A DNA stretch of 8,312 nt from Comamonadaceae bacterium. Lineage in GTDB: Bacteria > Pseudomonadota > Gammaproteobacteria > Burkholderiales > Burkholderiaceae_C. Position numbers and translations under genes: made by a program. The notes under the pieces were generated by a model that was given only the letters and a program-made list of their open reading frames with translations, was not told where the DNA came from and did no database searches. This document shows, one piece after another, positions 1 to 5,865 of the stretch. The stretch spans positions 1 to 8,312 of the forward strand of contig CANGCZ010000060.1 of assembly GCA_947452325.1 (NCBI GenBank). Direction: 5' to 3'. How positions within the stretch are numbered: position 1 is the first letter of the stretch; each line of letters opens with the position of its first letter.

Positions 1-647
1 AGGGCTGGGGCATGACAGAAACCTCGCCTTTGTGCACTGTCTCTTATTTGAAGTCGGCATTGGCGCAAGCACCGGCTGATGAACGCTACCGTCGTGCCGC
101 CATGGCGGGTGTGCCCGTGCCGCTGGTGGATTTGCGCATACGCGCAGACGACGGATCAGACGCAGATTGGGACGGGGTGCAAGTCGGCGAAATACAAGTC
201 CGGGGTCCGTTCATCACAGGCAGTTACCACCAAGTGCCGGTTCAAGAGGATAAATTCACACGAGACGGCTGGTTGCGCACCGGCGATGTGGCCCATGTGG
301 ACCCGGCGGGTTTTGTGCGCATCACTGACCGCACCAAGGACTTGATCAAGTCAGGCGGTGAATGGATCAGCTCGGTGGCTCTGGAAAACGCCTTGATGGC
401 ACATGCCAGCATTACAGAAGCCGCTGTCATCGCCATACCGGATGCGAAGTGGAGCGAACGGCCATTGGCTTGCATCGTATTGAAACAAGATTCACAACTC
501 GATGCGAAGGCTCTAGCGCTTCACTTGCAAGCGATGGGATTTGCCAAATGGCAATTGCCTGAACGCTATGAAGTCATGACAGCCATACCCAAAACTTCCA
601 CAGGCAAATTTTTCAAGCTCAAATTGCGTGAAATGTATCCGGCATGA
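1..647 (+). CDS. AMP-forming fatty acyl-CoA ligase, C-terminal part (5' end outside window)
   Basis: This enzyme activates a carboxylic acid, probably a medium- or long-chain fatty acid, with ATP to an acyl-adenylate and then forms the acyl-CoA thioester in the cytoplasm. The open frame runs back past the ATG at 12: the codons before it give (Q)GWG, so the window opens inside the core motif GWGMTETSPL of the ANL superfamily. That ATG is therefore internal, not a start. Further motifs follow in order: GWLRTGD, with the Asp that contacts the ribose of AMP; DRTKDLIKSGGEWIS, the hinge region; and near the C-terminus PKTSTGKFFK, with the catalytic Lys of the mobile C-terminal domain. About 214 residues are visible, out of roughly 540 usual for the family. 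The GGEWIS form resembles AlkK-like and related medium/long-chain ligases, but the substrate cannot be fixed from this part. It converges on the TRAP gene 23 bp away, with no clear terminator between. Confidence 0.93.
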   Translation, partial: GWGMTETSPLCTVSYLKSALAQAPADERYRRAAMAGVPVPLVDLRIRADDGSDADWDGVQVGEIQVRGPFITGSYHQVPVQEDKFTRDGWLRTGDVAHVDPAGFVRITDRTKDLIKSGGEWISSVALENALMAHASITEAAVIAIPDAKWSERPLACIVLKQDSQLDAKALALHLQAMGFAKWQLPERYEVMTAIPKTSTGKFFKLKLREMYPA

Positions 648-670
648 TTGTCAGATTGCACACGGAATAA

Positions 671-2035
671 TCAGCCTTGGTTATCCAGCCAATGCACCCA
701 TCCGGGATTGAACAATATCCATATAAAAACCAAACACAAAGCGGCAAGATACGGTGATAAAGCTTTGAGCAAATCGCGGGTTCTGACAGAGCCGGCTGCC
801 TGTCGCGCTATCACTACCGCGTAACCTAAGGGCGGCAGCAAAAAACTCATTTGAATCACCAGCAAAAGCAACACAGCGACCTGCTGGGCATCTCCCATCA
901 GCAAAATCAAACCCGGACTGACGATGGGGATGATGACAAATATCAATTCGAATGCATCCATCATCCAGGCACACACCGCAACGCCCACAAAAATCACAGC
1001 GATGTGCAGCGTGTCTGGGGGTGAGTGCACTATCCAGTTGTTGATGAGTTGATCTGTTTCGTAAAGGCGGAATACCAGACTGAAAGTGGTGGCAGCCATC
1101 AGCAATGTCAATAAAGAGCCGCTGAATGAAAATGTATGTCGGAAAATTTCTTGCCAGACTGACAGCTTGTTGCGCATCAACCAAGCCACATAAACAGCCA
1201 GTACCAGGCAACCAGTGGCTGCGGCCTCTACCGCATACAACCACCCGCTGAAAACCCCGCTCAGCAATAAAACAATCAAAGCGATGGCGAACCCGGCTTT
1301 CAAGAACGAAAAGGTCTCAGCGCCTGCACCAGTAGTGATTGGCGATTCGGACAGGTGCCTGAATTTCCATGCAATCACGATTGCCCACAAGATGAAGAGC
1401 AAGAGACCCGGCAGCAAAGCAGCGTGAAACATGTCCTGTGTGTTCATCACATGCGGATTGCTGATTGAAGACAAACCATTGTTGAATGCTTCAGTATGGG
1501 CGCGCATCATGGCGTCGCCCATGAGTATCAACACCAGAGAAGGTGGTATGACCAAACCTACTGTGGCCGCACAACTGATCAAGCTGATGCCGTTTGCGCT
1601 GTCATGGTCAGCGGCTTTGTCCGACAAAGTTCTTTTGAGCAATCCTGCGCTTGCGGCCACCGATCCGTTCATTGGCGAAATCAAGCCGGAAAATAAGATG
1701 ACAGCAAGCTCTTGCGGTAACAACAGGCGATAACAGAGACGTTTGAGCAATTGCAATATATCGTTTGCCAGTCCGCTGTATTGCAGCAATATGCCAAAAA
1801 AAACATATAAAGGAACAGCTTGCAGCAAGTCGTTTTCCAGCAAACCTGACAGGCGAGATGCCAATAAACCCAGGATCGGTAAATTGAAAACTCCGCCAGC
1901 CAGTCCAAAGAGCGCAAACACCGTGCTGACCGCCACCAATACCTCCCATACCGCCAAGCTGCTGAAGACGGTAAGCGCACTGACAGAGAACAACATGCCA
2001 ATGCCAAAGGTCTGGGTGACTTCAAGACTTATCAC
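671..2035 (-). CDS. TRAP transporter large permease subunit (DctM-like)
   Basis: This is the large membrane subunit of a tripartite ATP-independent periplasmic transporter. It forms the ion-coupled translocation path in the inner membrane for an organic acid or similar solute. The 454 residues are hydrophobic throughout, with about a dozen predicted membrane segments. DctM-family landmarks are visible: a re-entrant region with PMNGSVAASAG at residues 121-131, the conserved IPPS at 163-166, MDAFELIFVIIPIVSP at 359-374 and LPPLGYAVVIARQ at 400-412. It starts at a GTG inside the 3' end of the upstream small-permease gene, with a 14-nt overlap and an AAGG Shine-Dalgarno (2042-2045) six bases before the start, which implies translational coupling. 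No DctP-type solute-binding gene is adjacent, so the substrate cannot be guessed from context. The acyl-CoA ligase on the other side is convergent and need not be related. Confidence 0.93.
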   Translation of the reverse strand: MISLEVTQTFGIGMLFSVSALTVFSSLAVWEVLVAVSTVFALFGLAGGVFNLPILGLLASRLSGLLENDLLQAVPLYVFFGILLQYSGLANDILQLLKRLCYRLLLPQELAVILFSGLISPMNGSVAASAGLLKRTLSDKAADHDSANGISLISCAATVGLVIPPSLVLILMGDAMMRAHTEAFNNGLSSISNPHVMNTQDMFHAALLPGLLLFILWAIVIAWKFRHLSESPITTGAGAETFSFLKAGFAIALIVLLLSGVFSGWLYAVEAAATGCLVLAVYVAWLMRNKLSVWQEIFRHTFSFSGSLLTLLMAATTFSLVFRLYETDQLINNWIVHSPPDTLHIAVIFVGVAVCAWMMDAFELIFVIIPIVSPGLILLMGDAQQVAVLLLLVIQMSFLLPPLGYAVVIARQAAGSVRTRDLLKALSPYLAALCLVFIWILFNPGWVHWLDNQG

Positions 2036-2483
2036 TGTAAGCCTTATAGAGTGAAAAAATATTCGTCACCAACCAAGCCAAAGCAAGCCAAACAAGCGCC
2101 AACTTGATCAAATAAAAGCCAGGTGAATACGAATCCGGGAATTTTTCGTCCTCATGCCATGAATTCATCAACAAAGGCATGGCGCTGTATAAAAGAAAGA
2201 ACGCCCAAGGCGCGCACACGATAAAACGTAACCAAGCCAACCGCAATGCATTTCTTGGCTGAGCTGTGTTTGAAATTTGTAAATGACTTTTCGTCAAACA
2301 GGCCATGCCGAAAGCAATCACCCAAAAACAAGCAAATGCAAGTTGACCCATGTCATTGACCAGCCTGGGGTTACCGGCAGTGAAAAGGCGTAAGGGCCAC
2401 TGCACCCATAAAAAAAGGATCAGCAAAAAAACAGGTGTGCCGCCAAACAATAACTTCAGAAATGTGAGTGACTTACTGACCAT
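2022..2483 (-). CDS. TRAP transporter small permease subunit (DctQ-like)
   Basis: This is the small membrane subunit of the TRAP transporter, which partners the large permease encoded directly downstream. The 153 residues show four hydrophobic segments at roughly 8-31, 45-63, 84-104 and 125-147. A polar loop (WHEDEKFPDSYSPGFY, about 109-124) precedes the last segment, as in the DctQ family. Size and topology fit that family, whose primary sequence is poorly conserved. The call therefore rests on topology plus the overlap with an unmistakable DctM-like gene. The ATG (2481-2483) has an AGAGG about ten bases upstream on the minus strand. Transcription probably starts in the 301-bp divergent region shared with the ABM-domain gene, which contains a CATAAAC-T-GTTTATG dyad. 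Confidence 0.82.
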   Translation of the reverse strand: MVSKSLTFLKLLFGGTPVFLLILFLWVQWPLRLFTAGNPRLVNDMGQLAFACFWVIAFGMACLTKSHLQISNTAQPRNALRLAWLRFIVCAPWAFFLLYSAMPLLMNSWHEDEKFPDSYSPGFYLIKLALVWLALAWLVTNIFSLYKAYSDKS

Positions 2484-2556
2484 ATGCGTGAGACCTCTGA
2501 CAGTGCATACACACCAAGTATCATAAGTGTCGGTACATGGTGAGAGAGATCAGCCC

Positions 2557-2571
2557 CATAAACTGTTTATG
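2557..2571. promoter_or_regulatory. 15-bp dyad upstream of the TRAP operon, possible operator
   Basis: CATAAAC-T-GTTTATG is a perfect inverted repeat with 7-bp arms and a single central base. It sits about 75 bp upstream of the dctQ-like start and is followed on the plus strand by an A7 run. The symmetry and location fit a regulator binding site, but no regulator gene is in the window and the site is not assigned to a family. Confidence 0.35.
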
Positions 2572-2642
2572 AAAAAAACAGCACTTTTTTGTATTTTCAA
2601 GCTGGCTATTCACACAATTGATGTTTGCTCAATATTACGCGC

Positions 2643-2732
2643 ATGAATACTATTTCTTTCTGGCGCATGGCATTCTTCTTTAACCTCATATTGATCGCTT
2701 TAACCATCAATATTGGCTCAGGCATGATTTAA
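2643..2732 (+). CDS. Possible 29-residue hydrophobic small protein (doubtful)
   Basis: An ATG-initiated ORF encodes 29 residues that begin MNTISFWRMAFFFNLI and end in TAA. It is one continuous hydrophobic stretch with an Arg at position 8, enough for a single membrane helix. It ends 52 bp before the ABM-domain gene on the same strand, so the two could share a transcript. Against it: no Shine-Dalgarno is visible before the ATG, and a 30-codon ORF arises easily by chance in A+T-rich DNA. No known small membrane protein was recognised. Confidence 0.2.
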   Translation: MNTISFWRMAFFFNLILIALTINIGSGMI

Positions 2733-2772
2733 ACCTCGCAACCAGTGGGTTGTGGTTAAATGAATTTTTATA

Positions 2773-2778
2773 AAGGAG
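2773..2778 (+). promoter_or_regulatory. Strong ribosome binding site of the ABM-domain gene
   Basis: AAGGAG lies six bases before the ATG at 2785, an optimal Shine-Dalgarno that fixes the start of the ABM-domain gene. Confidence 0.8.
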
Positions 2779-2784
2779 TCACGA

Positions 2785-3213
2785 ATGCATAACCACCATC
2801 CCAACACAACCGAAGTCGAAGTACCCGCTAAACGTGTTTTTTTCCATCAAGCCGCTGCTGCTGGTGTCAGTGCAGCCATGGCTGCCATGCCTTTGGCTGG
2901 CCATGCGCAAACCCAAGACAGTTTTATTTTGGCCACTGTGCAATTGAATGCCAAACCCGGGAAATTAGATGCCTTGTGCAAAGAAGTGTTCGAAACCGCA
3001 TTGAAAGAGACCCGGCGCTTTGACGGTTTGATCAGTCTGGAAGTTTTTGCAGAACAAGGTACAGACACACTTTTACTGATTGAAAAATGGAAGTCCAAAG
3101 CGCATCACGAGAAATACCGTGAATGGCGCAAAACCTCTGGGTTCGGCGCCATCGTCGGACCATACGTCACAGGTCCGTCAGCAGTTCGCTATTTCGACCC
3201 GCGTCCAGAATAA
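2785..3213 (+). CDS. Exported antibiotic biosynthesis monooxygenase (ABM) domain protein
   Basis: The protein has 142 residues with a small ferredoxin-like ABM domain at about 46-138, the fold of YgiN-type quinol monooxygenases and related cofactor-free oxygenases. Visible hallmarks are the first strand SFILATVQLNAKPGK, the helix KLDALCKEVFETALKETR, the strand GLISLEVFAEQ, then LLLIEKWKSKAHHEKYREW. The order matches the family pattern in which an 'E-x-W' strand leads into a helix with an H-x-x-H-like segment. Unusually, the domain follows an N-terminal region with KRVFF (16-20), an Ala-rich hydrophobic stretch and a likely cleavage site after GHA (41). This resembles a Tat signal with KR instead of RR, and suggests a periplasmic location. 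The substrate is unknown; many ABM proteins are oxygenases or decarboxylases acting on aromatic or quinol compounds. It appears monocistronic, with no plus-strand terminator close behind it. Confidence 0.82.
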   Translation: MHNHHPNTTEVEVPAKRVFFHQAAAAGVSAAMAAMPLAGHAQTQDSFILATVQLNAKPGKLDALCKEVFETALKETRRFDGLISLEVFAEQGTDTLLLIEKWKSKAHHEKYREWRKTSGFGAIVGPYVTGPSAVRYFDPRPE

Positions 3214-3274
3214 TTCCAACATTTCGCATATTGTTTTTTTATTTCTGAAAGAAATTGTCTTTACTTCTGCTGCT

Positions 3275-3300
3275 AAAAAAAACCCTGCCGCGAGGCAGGG
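3275..3300 (-). terminator. Intrinsic terminator facing minus strand
   Basis: On the minus strand CCCTGCC-TCGC-GGCAGGG forms a perfect 7-bp GC-rich stem with a 4-nt loop, followed by eight T. On the plus strand the same stem is followed by TCTAAAGC, with no U-tract. It therefore works well only for minus-strand transcripts, and no annotated minus-strand gene lies upstream of it. Confidence 0.8.
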
Positions 3301-3380
3301 TCTAAAGCACTTGTTTCAGTGCAGGGGGAGAAGAACGTCACACGAAGCAAAGTCTCAAAAACCCAGTCATCTTATGAAAC
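3275..3380 (-). ncRNA. Candidate minus-strand small RNA with C-rich segment and intrinsic terminator
   Basis: Read on the minus strand, this region has the usual layout of a trans-acting bacterial sRNA. A poorly structured 5' part is followed by a C-rich single-stranded stretch (UUCUUCUCCCCCUGC, 3321-3335) and a 5-bp hairpin GCACU-GAAACA-AGUGC (3307-3322). The RNA ends in a GC-rich terminator stem with an eight-U tail (3275-3300). CUCCCCC could pair with Shine-Dalgarno sequences, as C-rich sRNA segments are known to do. No ORF longer than ten codons lies on this strand here. The 5' end is inferred. Possible promoter elements are TAAGAT at 3369-3374, or an extracytoplasmic-sigma-like GAACTT-N15-ACTGA (3384-3409); neither is certain. 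The 106-nt extent is approximate. Confidence 0.4.
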
Positions 3381-3447
3381 TTTTCAGTCGAAATCGATGG
3401 GAAAAGTTCACTATCGTTATTCCGTTGCCATATCAGGAAAATTTCCC

Positions 3448-3476
3448 TTGTTAAAATAATCTCTTTGGCAAATAAT
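3448..3476 (+). promoter_or_regulatory. Sigma70-like promoter of the beta-propeller gene
   Basis: The -35 box TTGTTA (3448-3453) and the -10 box AATAAT (3471-3476) are separated by 17 bp, with 4/6 and 5/6 matches to consensus. Transcription would start near 3483, giving a leader of about 24 nt before the ATG at 3507. Confidence 0.55.
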
Positions 3477-3506
3477 ACAGAATTGTTAATTTAATTGAGT
3501 TTCAAC

Positions 3507-4559
3507 ATGAAAACCGCTTTGAAGTTTTTGCTTTTGACTGCTGCCTTGTTGGTTCACTCTGCTTATGCTGCCAACAAACCTGTCGCCTTTGTCAGTTTTT
3601 CAAAAGGCTTTATCTCGATTTTCCAATTGGATGACATGAACAAGATTGCCGACATTGAAGTCGGTGACGGGGCACGTGGCATGGGTGTCAGCGACGACGG
3701 CAAGACACTCGCCGTGGCTGTCAAAAGCGCAGGCGAACTGCTTTTGATTGACATTGAATCACGCAAAATCACCAAACGCATTGCTGTTGGAAAAAATCCT
3801 GAATTTGTCCGCGTCTTGAACGACAAAGCTTTTGTTGCCTATGAGCCCTCCAATCAAATGGCCGCTCCTGGCGCGGATGCCGCCCATCAAAAGAAAAAAA
3901 CCAAAGACGATGATGACGCCACACCAGCCCGAGTATCTGTGGTCGACCTGAAAACAGGAAAGAAAATAGCTGATATCGAAGCCGGCATGGAAACAGAAGG
4001 CATTGAATTTTCAGCGGATGGTCAATGGCTTCTGGTCACCAATGAATCCGATGAGAACGTCAGTATTCACGATATAGCCACAGGCAAACTGATTAAAAAG
4101 GTGGATACCAAGAAACATGGTTTGCGCCCACGAGGCATCAAGCGTGCACCGGATGGAAACACATTTGCGGTCACCCTCGAACTCAGCGACAAGCTGCTTA
4201 TCCTGAACAAATCCTTTGAAGTGCAAGACGTTATCAGCACAGGCAATGTGCCTTATGGCGTGACTTTCAATGCAGCAGGTACTGAAATTTACGTGGCACT
4301 TGCCAAAGCAAAAGCAGTTCAGGTTTTTGACGCCAAAAGCTATGCTGTGAAAAGAATGATCAACGTTGGCGAGCGTTGCTGGCATTTCACCCTGAGCCCG
4401 GATGAATCCAAATTGATCGCGGCCTGTGGCAGATCCAACAACCTGGTGGTTGCGGACACCCAAAGCGGAAAAATTCTGCAAGACATACCCAGTCCTGGTA
4501 CTCCTTGGGGCATCATCACTTACCCGCGTTCCACAGGTTCATTGGATTTCAAAAAATAA
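3507..4559 (+). CDS. Periplasmic YncE-like (YVTN-type) beta-propeller protein
   Basis: This is a secreted repeat protein of 350 residues. The ATG at 3507 is chosen over a TTG twelve bases upstream because it gives a clean signal peptide, MKTALKFLLLTAALLVHSAYA, with cleavage after residue 21. The mature part is built of repeated blades of the form 'SxDGkxLxVxxxxxxxLxxIDxxxgKxxxxIxVGxxP'. Clear copies start near residues 61, 169, 214, 255 and 296. This is the YVTN / PQQ-catabolism-associated propeller pattern, usually seven blades. Such proteins are scaffolds or binding proteins in the periplasm; no enzyme residues can be assigned. A charged insert (about 122-140, with QKKKTKDDDD) interrupts the propeller between two blades and is not typical. 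The gene has its own promoter and terminator and appears to be a single transcription unit. The Shine-Dalgarno is weak. Confidence 0.85.
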   Translation: MKTALKFLLLTAALLVHSAYAANKPVAFVSFSKGFISIFQLDDMNKIADIEVGDGARGMGVSDDGKTLAVAVKSAGELLLIDIESRKITKRIAVGKNPEFVRVLNDKAFVAYEPSNQMAAPGADAAHQKKKTKDDDDATPARVSVVDLKTGKKIADIEAGMETEGIEFSADGQWLLVTNESDENVSIHDIATGKLIKKVDTKKHGLRPRGIKRAPDGNTFAVTLELSDKLLILNKSFEVQDVISTGNVPYGVTFNAAGTEIYVALAKAKAVQVFDAKSYAVKRMINVGERCWHFTLSPDESKLIAACGRSNNLVVADTQSGKILQDIPSPGTPWGIITYPRSTGSLDFKK

Positions 4560-4578
4560 ACCTCACTTCTTACTGACT

Positions 4579-4605
4579 AAAAAAGCCGCTTCAGCGGCTT
4601 TTTTT
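4579..4605 (+). terminator. Intrinsic terminator of the beta-propeller gene
   Basis: AAGCCGC-TTCA-GCGGCTT (4583-4600) is a perfect 7-bp stem with a 4-nt loop, flanked by A on the left and a T7 run on the right. It begins about 20 bp after the stop codon. The A-run on the other side makes it potentially bidirectional, but no minus-strand gene ends here. Confidence 0.92.
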
Positions 4606-4714
4606 AATGATCCATTATTGCGATTTGCAGATTAGCTAGACAAACCTAGAAAACAATACCCTTGCGGCTTTAAGAGCAAAGATCATTGAAATCCACGGGT
4701 TTTTACTCTTACTT

Positions 4715-4723
4715 TGATACAAT
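4715..4723 (+). promoter_or_regulatory. Extended -10 promoter candidate for the small membrane protein gene
   Basis: TGATACAAT contains TACAAT (5/6 to TATAAT) preceded by the TGn extension; the -35 region is poor. It would start transcription near 4730. That lies downstream of the TTG at 4686 and upstream of the ATG at 4776, and so supports the ATG as the real start. Confidence 0.4.
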
Positions 4724-4775
4724 TAGCCAATTAAATTACTGCAATATAAACAATTTAAATTTTAATAAGCATTTT

Positions 4776-5327
4776 ATGTTGCTTGCCAAAAAAATTGTCA
4801 TAAGCCTTGCTTGCGCATGCTTTTACTATTTTGCTTTTATGTTTAATAAATATATCTTCAACGAATACACATTTTCATTCGGAGTCAATTGGATTTTTGT
4901 TCCCAGCGGTTTACAGCTGATCTTGGTCTTGACTGCTGTTGAAGAAGCCGCCATTGGCATTATGCTGGCATCCTGGCTCATTGGATTTCAATACTATTAC
5001 CTGGACTCCGATCTCAACACTGTCATCACAGGCATCATCACAGGAGTCTCGCCGCTGATTGCCCGAAAAATCTCATTTGATTTTCTGCATATTGAAGAAG
5101 ATTTAAAAGACCTTACTTTTAAAAGTATTTTGCAAATGTCAATAATTTTTGCATTACTGAGTGCGACATTGCATCAACTCTGGTTTTTTTATAACCAAGT
5201 CTCTGACAAATTCATAGATAACCTGATAGTCATGGTTATAGGAAATTTGACAGGCACTGTCATGGTGTTGGTACTCATCAAATTTGCGGTCAGTTTATTG
5301 AAACGTCACAATTCACCTGTCGAATAA
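4776..5327 (+). CDS. Small polytopic inner-membrane protein of unknown function
   Basis: The 183-residue protein is not recognised with confidence. It has about five or six hydrophobic segments, at roughly 7-23, 37-55, 57-71, 80-96, 115-136 and 151-174. The segment GVNWIFVPSGLQLILVLTA followed by an acidic VEEAA is faintly like the MASE1-type sensory membrane domains (W-P-x-G-…), but no kinase, GGDEF or other output domain follows; the protein ends in RHNSPVE. The frame is open from a TTG at 4686, which would add 30 residues. The ATG at 4776 is preferred because the extra residues are Asn-rich and unlike a membrane protein N-terminus, and because an extended -10 box lies in between. No Shine-Dalgarno is evident for either start. 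The gene is visibly A+T-richer than the genes upstream of it. It stands alone between two opposite or terminated units. Confidence 0.65.
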   Translation: MLLAKKIVISLACACFYYFAFMFNKYIFNEYTFSFGVNWIFVPSGLQLILVLTAVEEAAIGIMLASWLIGFQYYYLDSDLNTVITGIITGVSPLIARKISFDFLHIEEDLKDLTFKSILQMSIIFALLSATLHQLWFFYNQVSDKFIDNLIVMVIGNLTGTVMVLVLIKFAVSLLKRHNSPVE

Positions 5328-5334
5328 AAGCATG

Positions 5335-5348
5335 ACCGCTTAAGCGGT
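5335..5348. repeat. 14-bp perfect palindrome between convergent genes
   Basis: ACCGCTTAAGCGGT lies eight bases after the stop of the small membrane protein gene. It is flanked by CAT and ATG, which extend the symmetry across a one-base bulge. It could act as a weak terminator hairpin between the convergent membrane-protein and bactofilin genes, but has no proper U-tract on either side. Confidence 0.45.
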
Positions 5349-5421
5349 ATGTTTCCGATCAAGCGCATGCAGGCTTGGCTTGGCATAAGCACTGACACGA
5401 CACCAACCAACAACTGGCAAA

Positions 5422-5772
5422 TTAAGATTTGGTGCCGGTCATCACCCCGGCAAATTGGCCACCACGCTCTATGTCAATTTCAAGATATGAAAGCTTGCCC
5501 GAAATTTTGCCTGTTTTGTGTATTTTGACCAGTCCCATGCAATTGATATCGTTTTCCAATTGGCCGTGAACTTGTATTTCCTGAGCTTGTACTTTTCCTT
5601 TGATATTGCCTTGAGGCCCAACATCCAGTTCTTTGCATGTGATTTCGCCTGTGATGTCGCCGTTTATCTCAGCAAGACCAGGGACGTTGATGGTCCCCAC
5701 AAATGTCACTCCACTGGGAATGAACAAATCATTGTTGAGATTGGAACTTTTTACGACTGGTAAGCTTGACAT
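5422..5772 (-). CDS. Bactofilin family cytoskeletal protein
   Basis: The protein of 116 residues is a bactofilin (polymer-forming cytoskeletal, DUF583 domain). These proteins self-assemble without nucleotide into filaments at the membrane and scaffold cell-wall, stalk or motility functions. The domain starts near residue 15 (LFIPSGVTFVGTINVPGLAEINGDITG). It continues as short repeating strands with Gly-rich turns (GDITGEI, GPQGNIKGKV, HGQLENDI, HKTGKISGKL, ERGGQFAGVM), as expected for a right-handed beta-helix. Short N- and C-terminal tails flank it, and the length is typical of a minimal bactofilin. The N-terminus lacks a membrane segment. No peptidase M23 gene, a frequent partner of bactofilins, is adjacent. 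The Shine-Dalgarno before the ATG is weak. Confidence 0.92.
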   Translation of the reverse strand: MSSLPVVKSSNLNNDLFIPSGVTFVGTINVPGLAEINGDITGEITCKELDVGPQGNIKGKVQAQEIQVHGQLENDINCMGLVKIHKTGKISGKLSYLEIDIERGGQFAGVMTGTKS

Positions 5773-5865
5773 GACATTGCTCGAAATTGATTAATCCGCA
5801 TCATATTACAAACACGATTGCCCGTCTGTGAGCAAGCATGTTTTACCTTGGCTTCTCCATCACCA

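Larger units (their letters stand above)
2484..2784. other. Divergent intergenic region between dctQ-like and ABM-domain genes
   Basis: This 301-bp region must hold the promoters of both flanking operons. It contains a perfect 7-bp-arm dyad at 2557-2571, an A7/T6 tract pair at 2572-2590, and a looser dyad ATTGA-N7-TCAAT at 2617-2633. It also holds a doubtful 29-codon ORF (2643-2732) and a small interrupted hairpin at 2732-2757 just upstream of the ABM gene's Shine-Dalgarno. No sigma70 promoter with good matches in both boxes was found on either strand. Confidence 0.5.
3214..3506. other. Intergenic region with minus-strand terminator and plus-strand promoter
   Basis: This stretch lies between the ABM-domain gene and the beta-propeller gene. 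It contains two hairpins (3283-3300 and 3307-3322), the first oriented as a minus-strand intrinsic terminator, and a good plus-strand sigma70 promoter at 3448-3476. An open frame crossing it from 3080 overlaps the ABM gene, has no family resemblance and runs through the terminator hairpin, so it is judged non-coding. Confidence 0.6.

Noticed and set aside
2617..2633. ATTGA-N7-TCAAT as an FNR/CRP-type site
   Set aside because: The FNR consensus TTGAT-N4-ATCAA needs a four-base centre; here the spacing is wrong and one half-site is incomplete.
3275..3300. Terminator for the ABM-domain gene on the plus strand
   Set aside because: On the plus strand the hairpin is preceded by A and followed by TCTAAAGC, so it lacks the U-tract needed for that direction.
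3080..3454. 124-codon open frame on the plus strand
   Set aside because: It overlaps the ABM gene in another frame, runs through the minus-strand terminator and sRNA candidate, and has no protein-like domain pattern.
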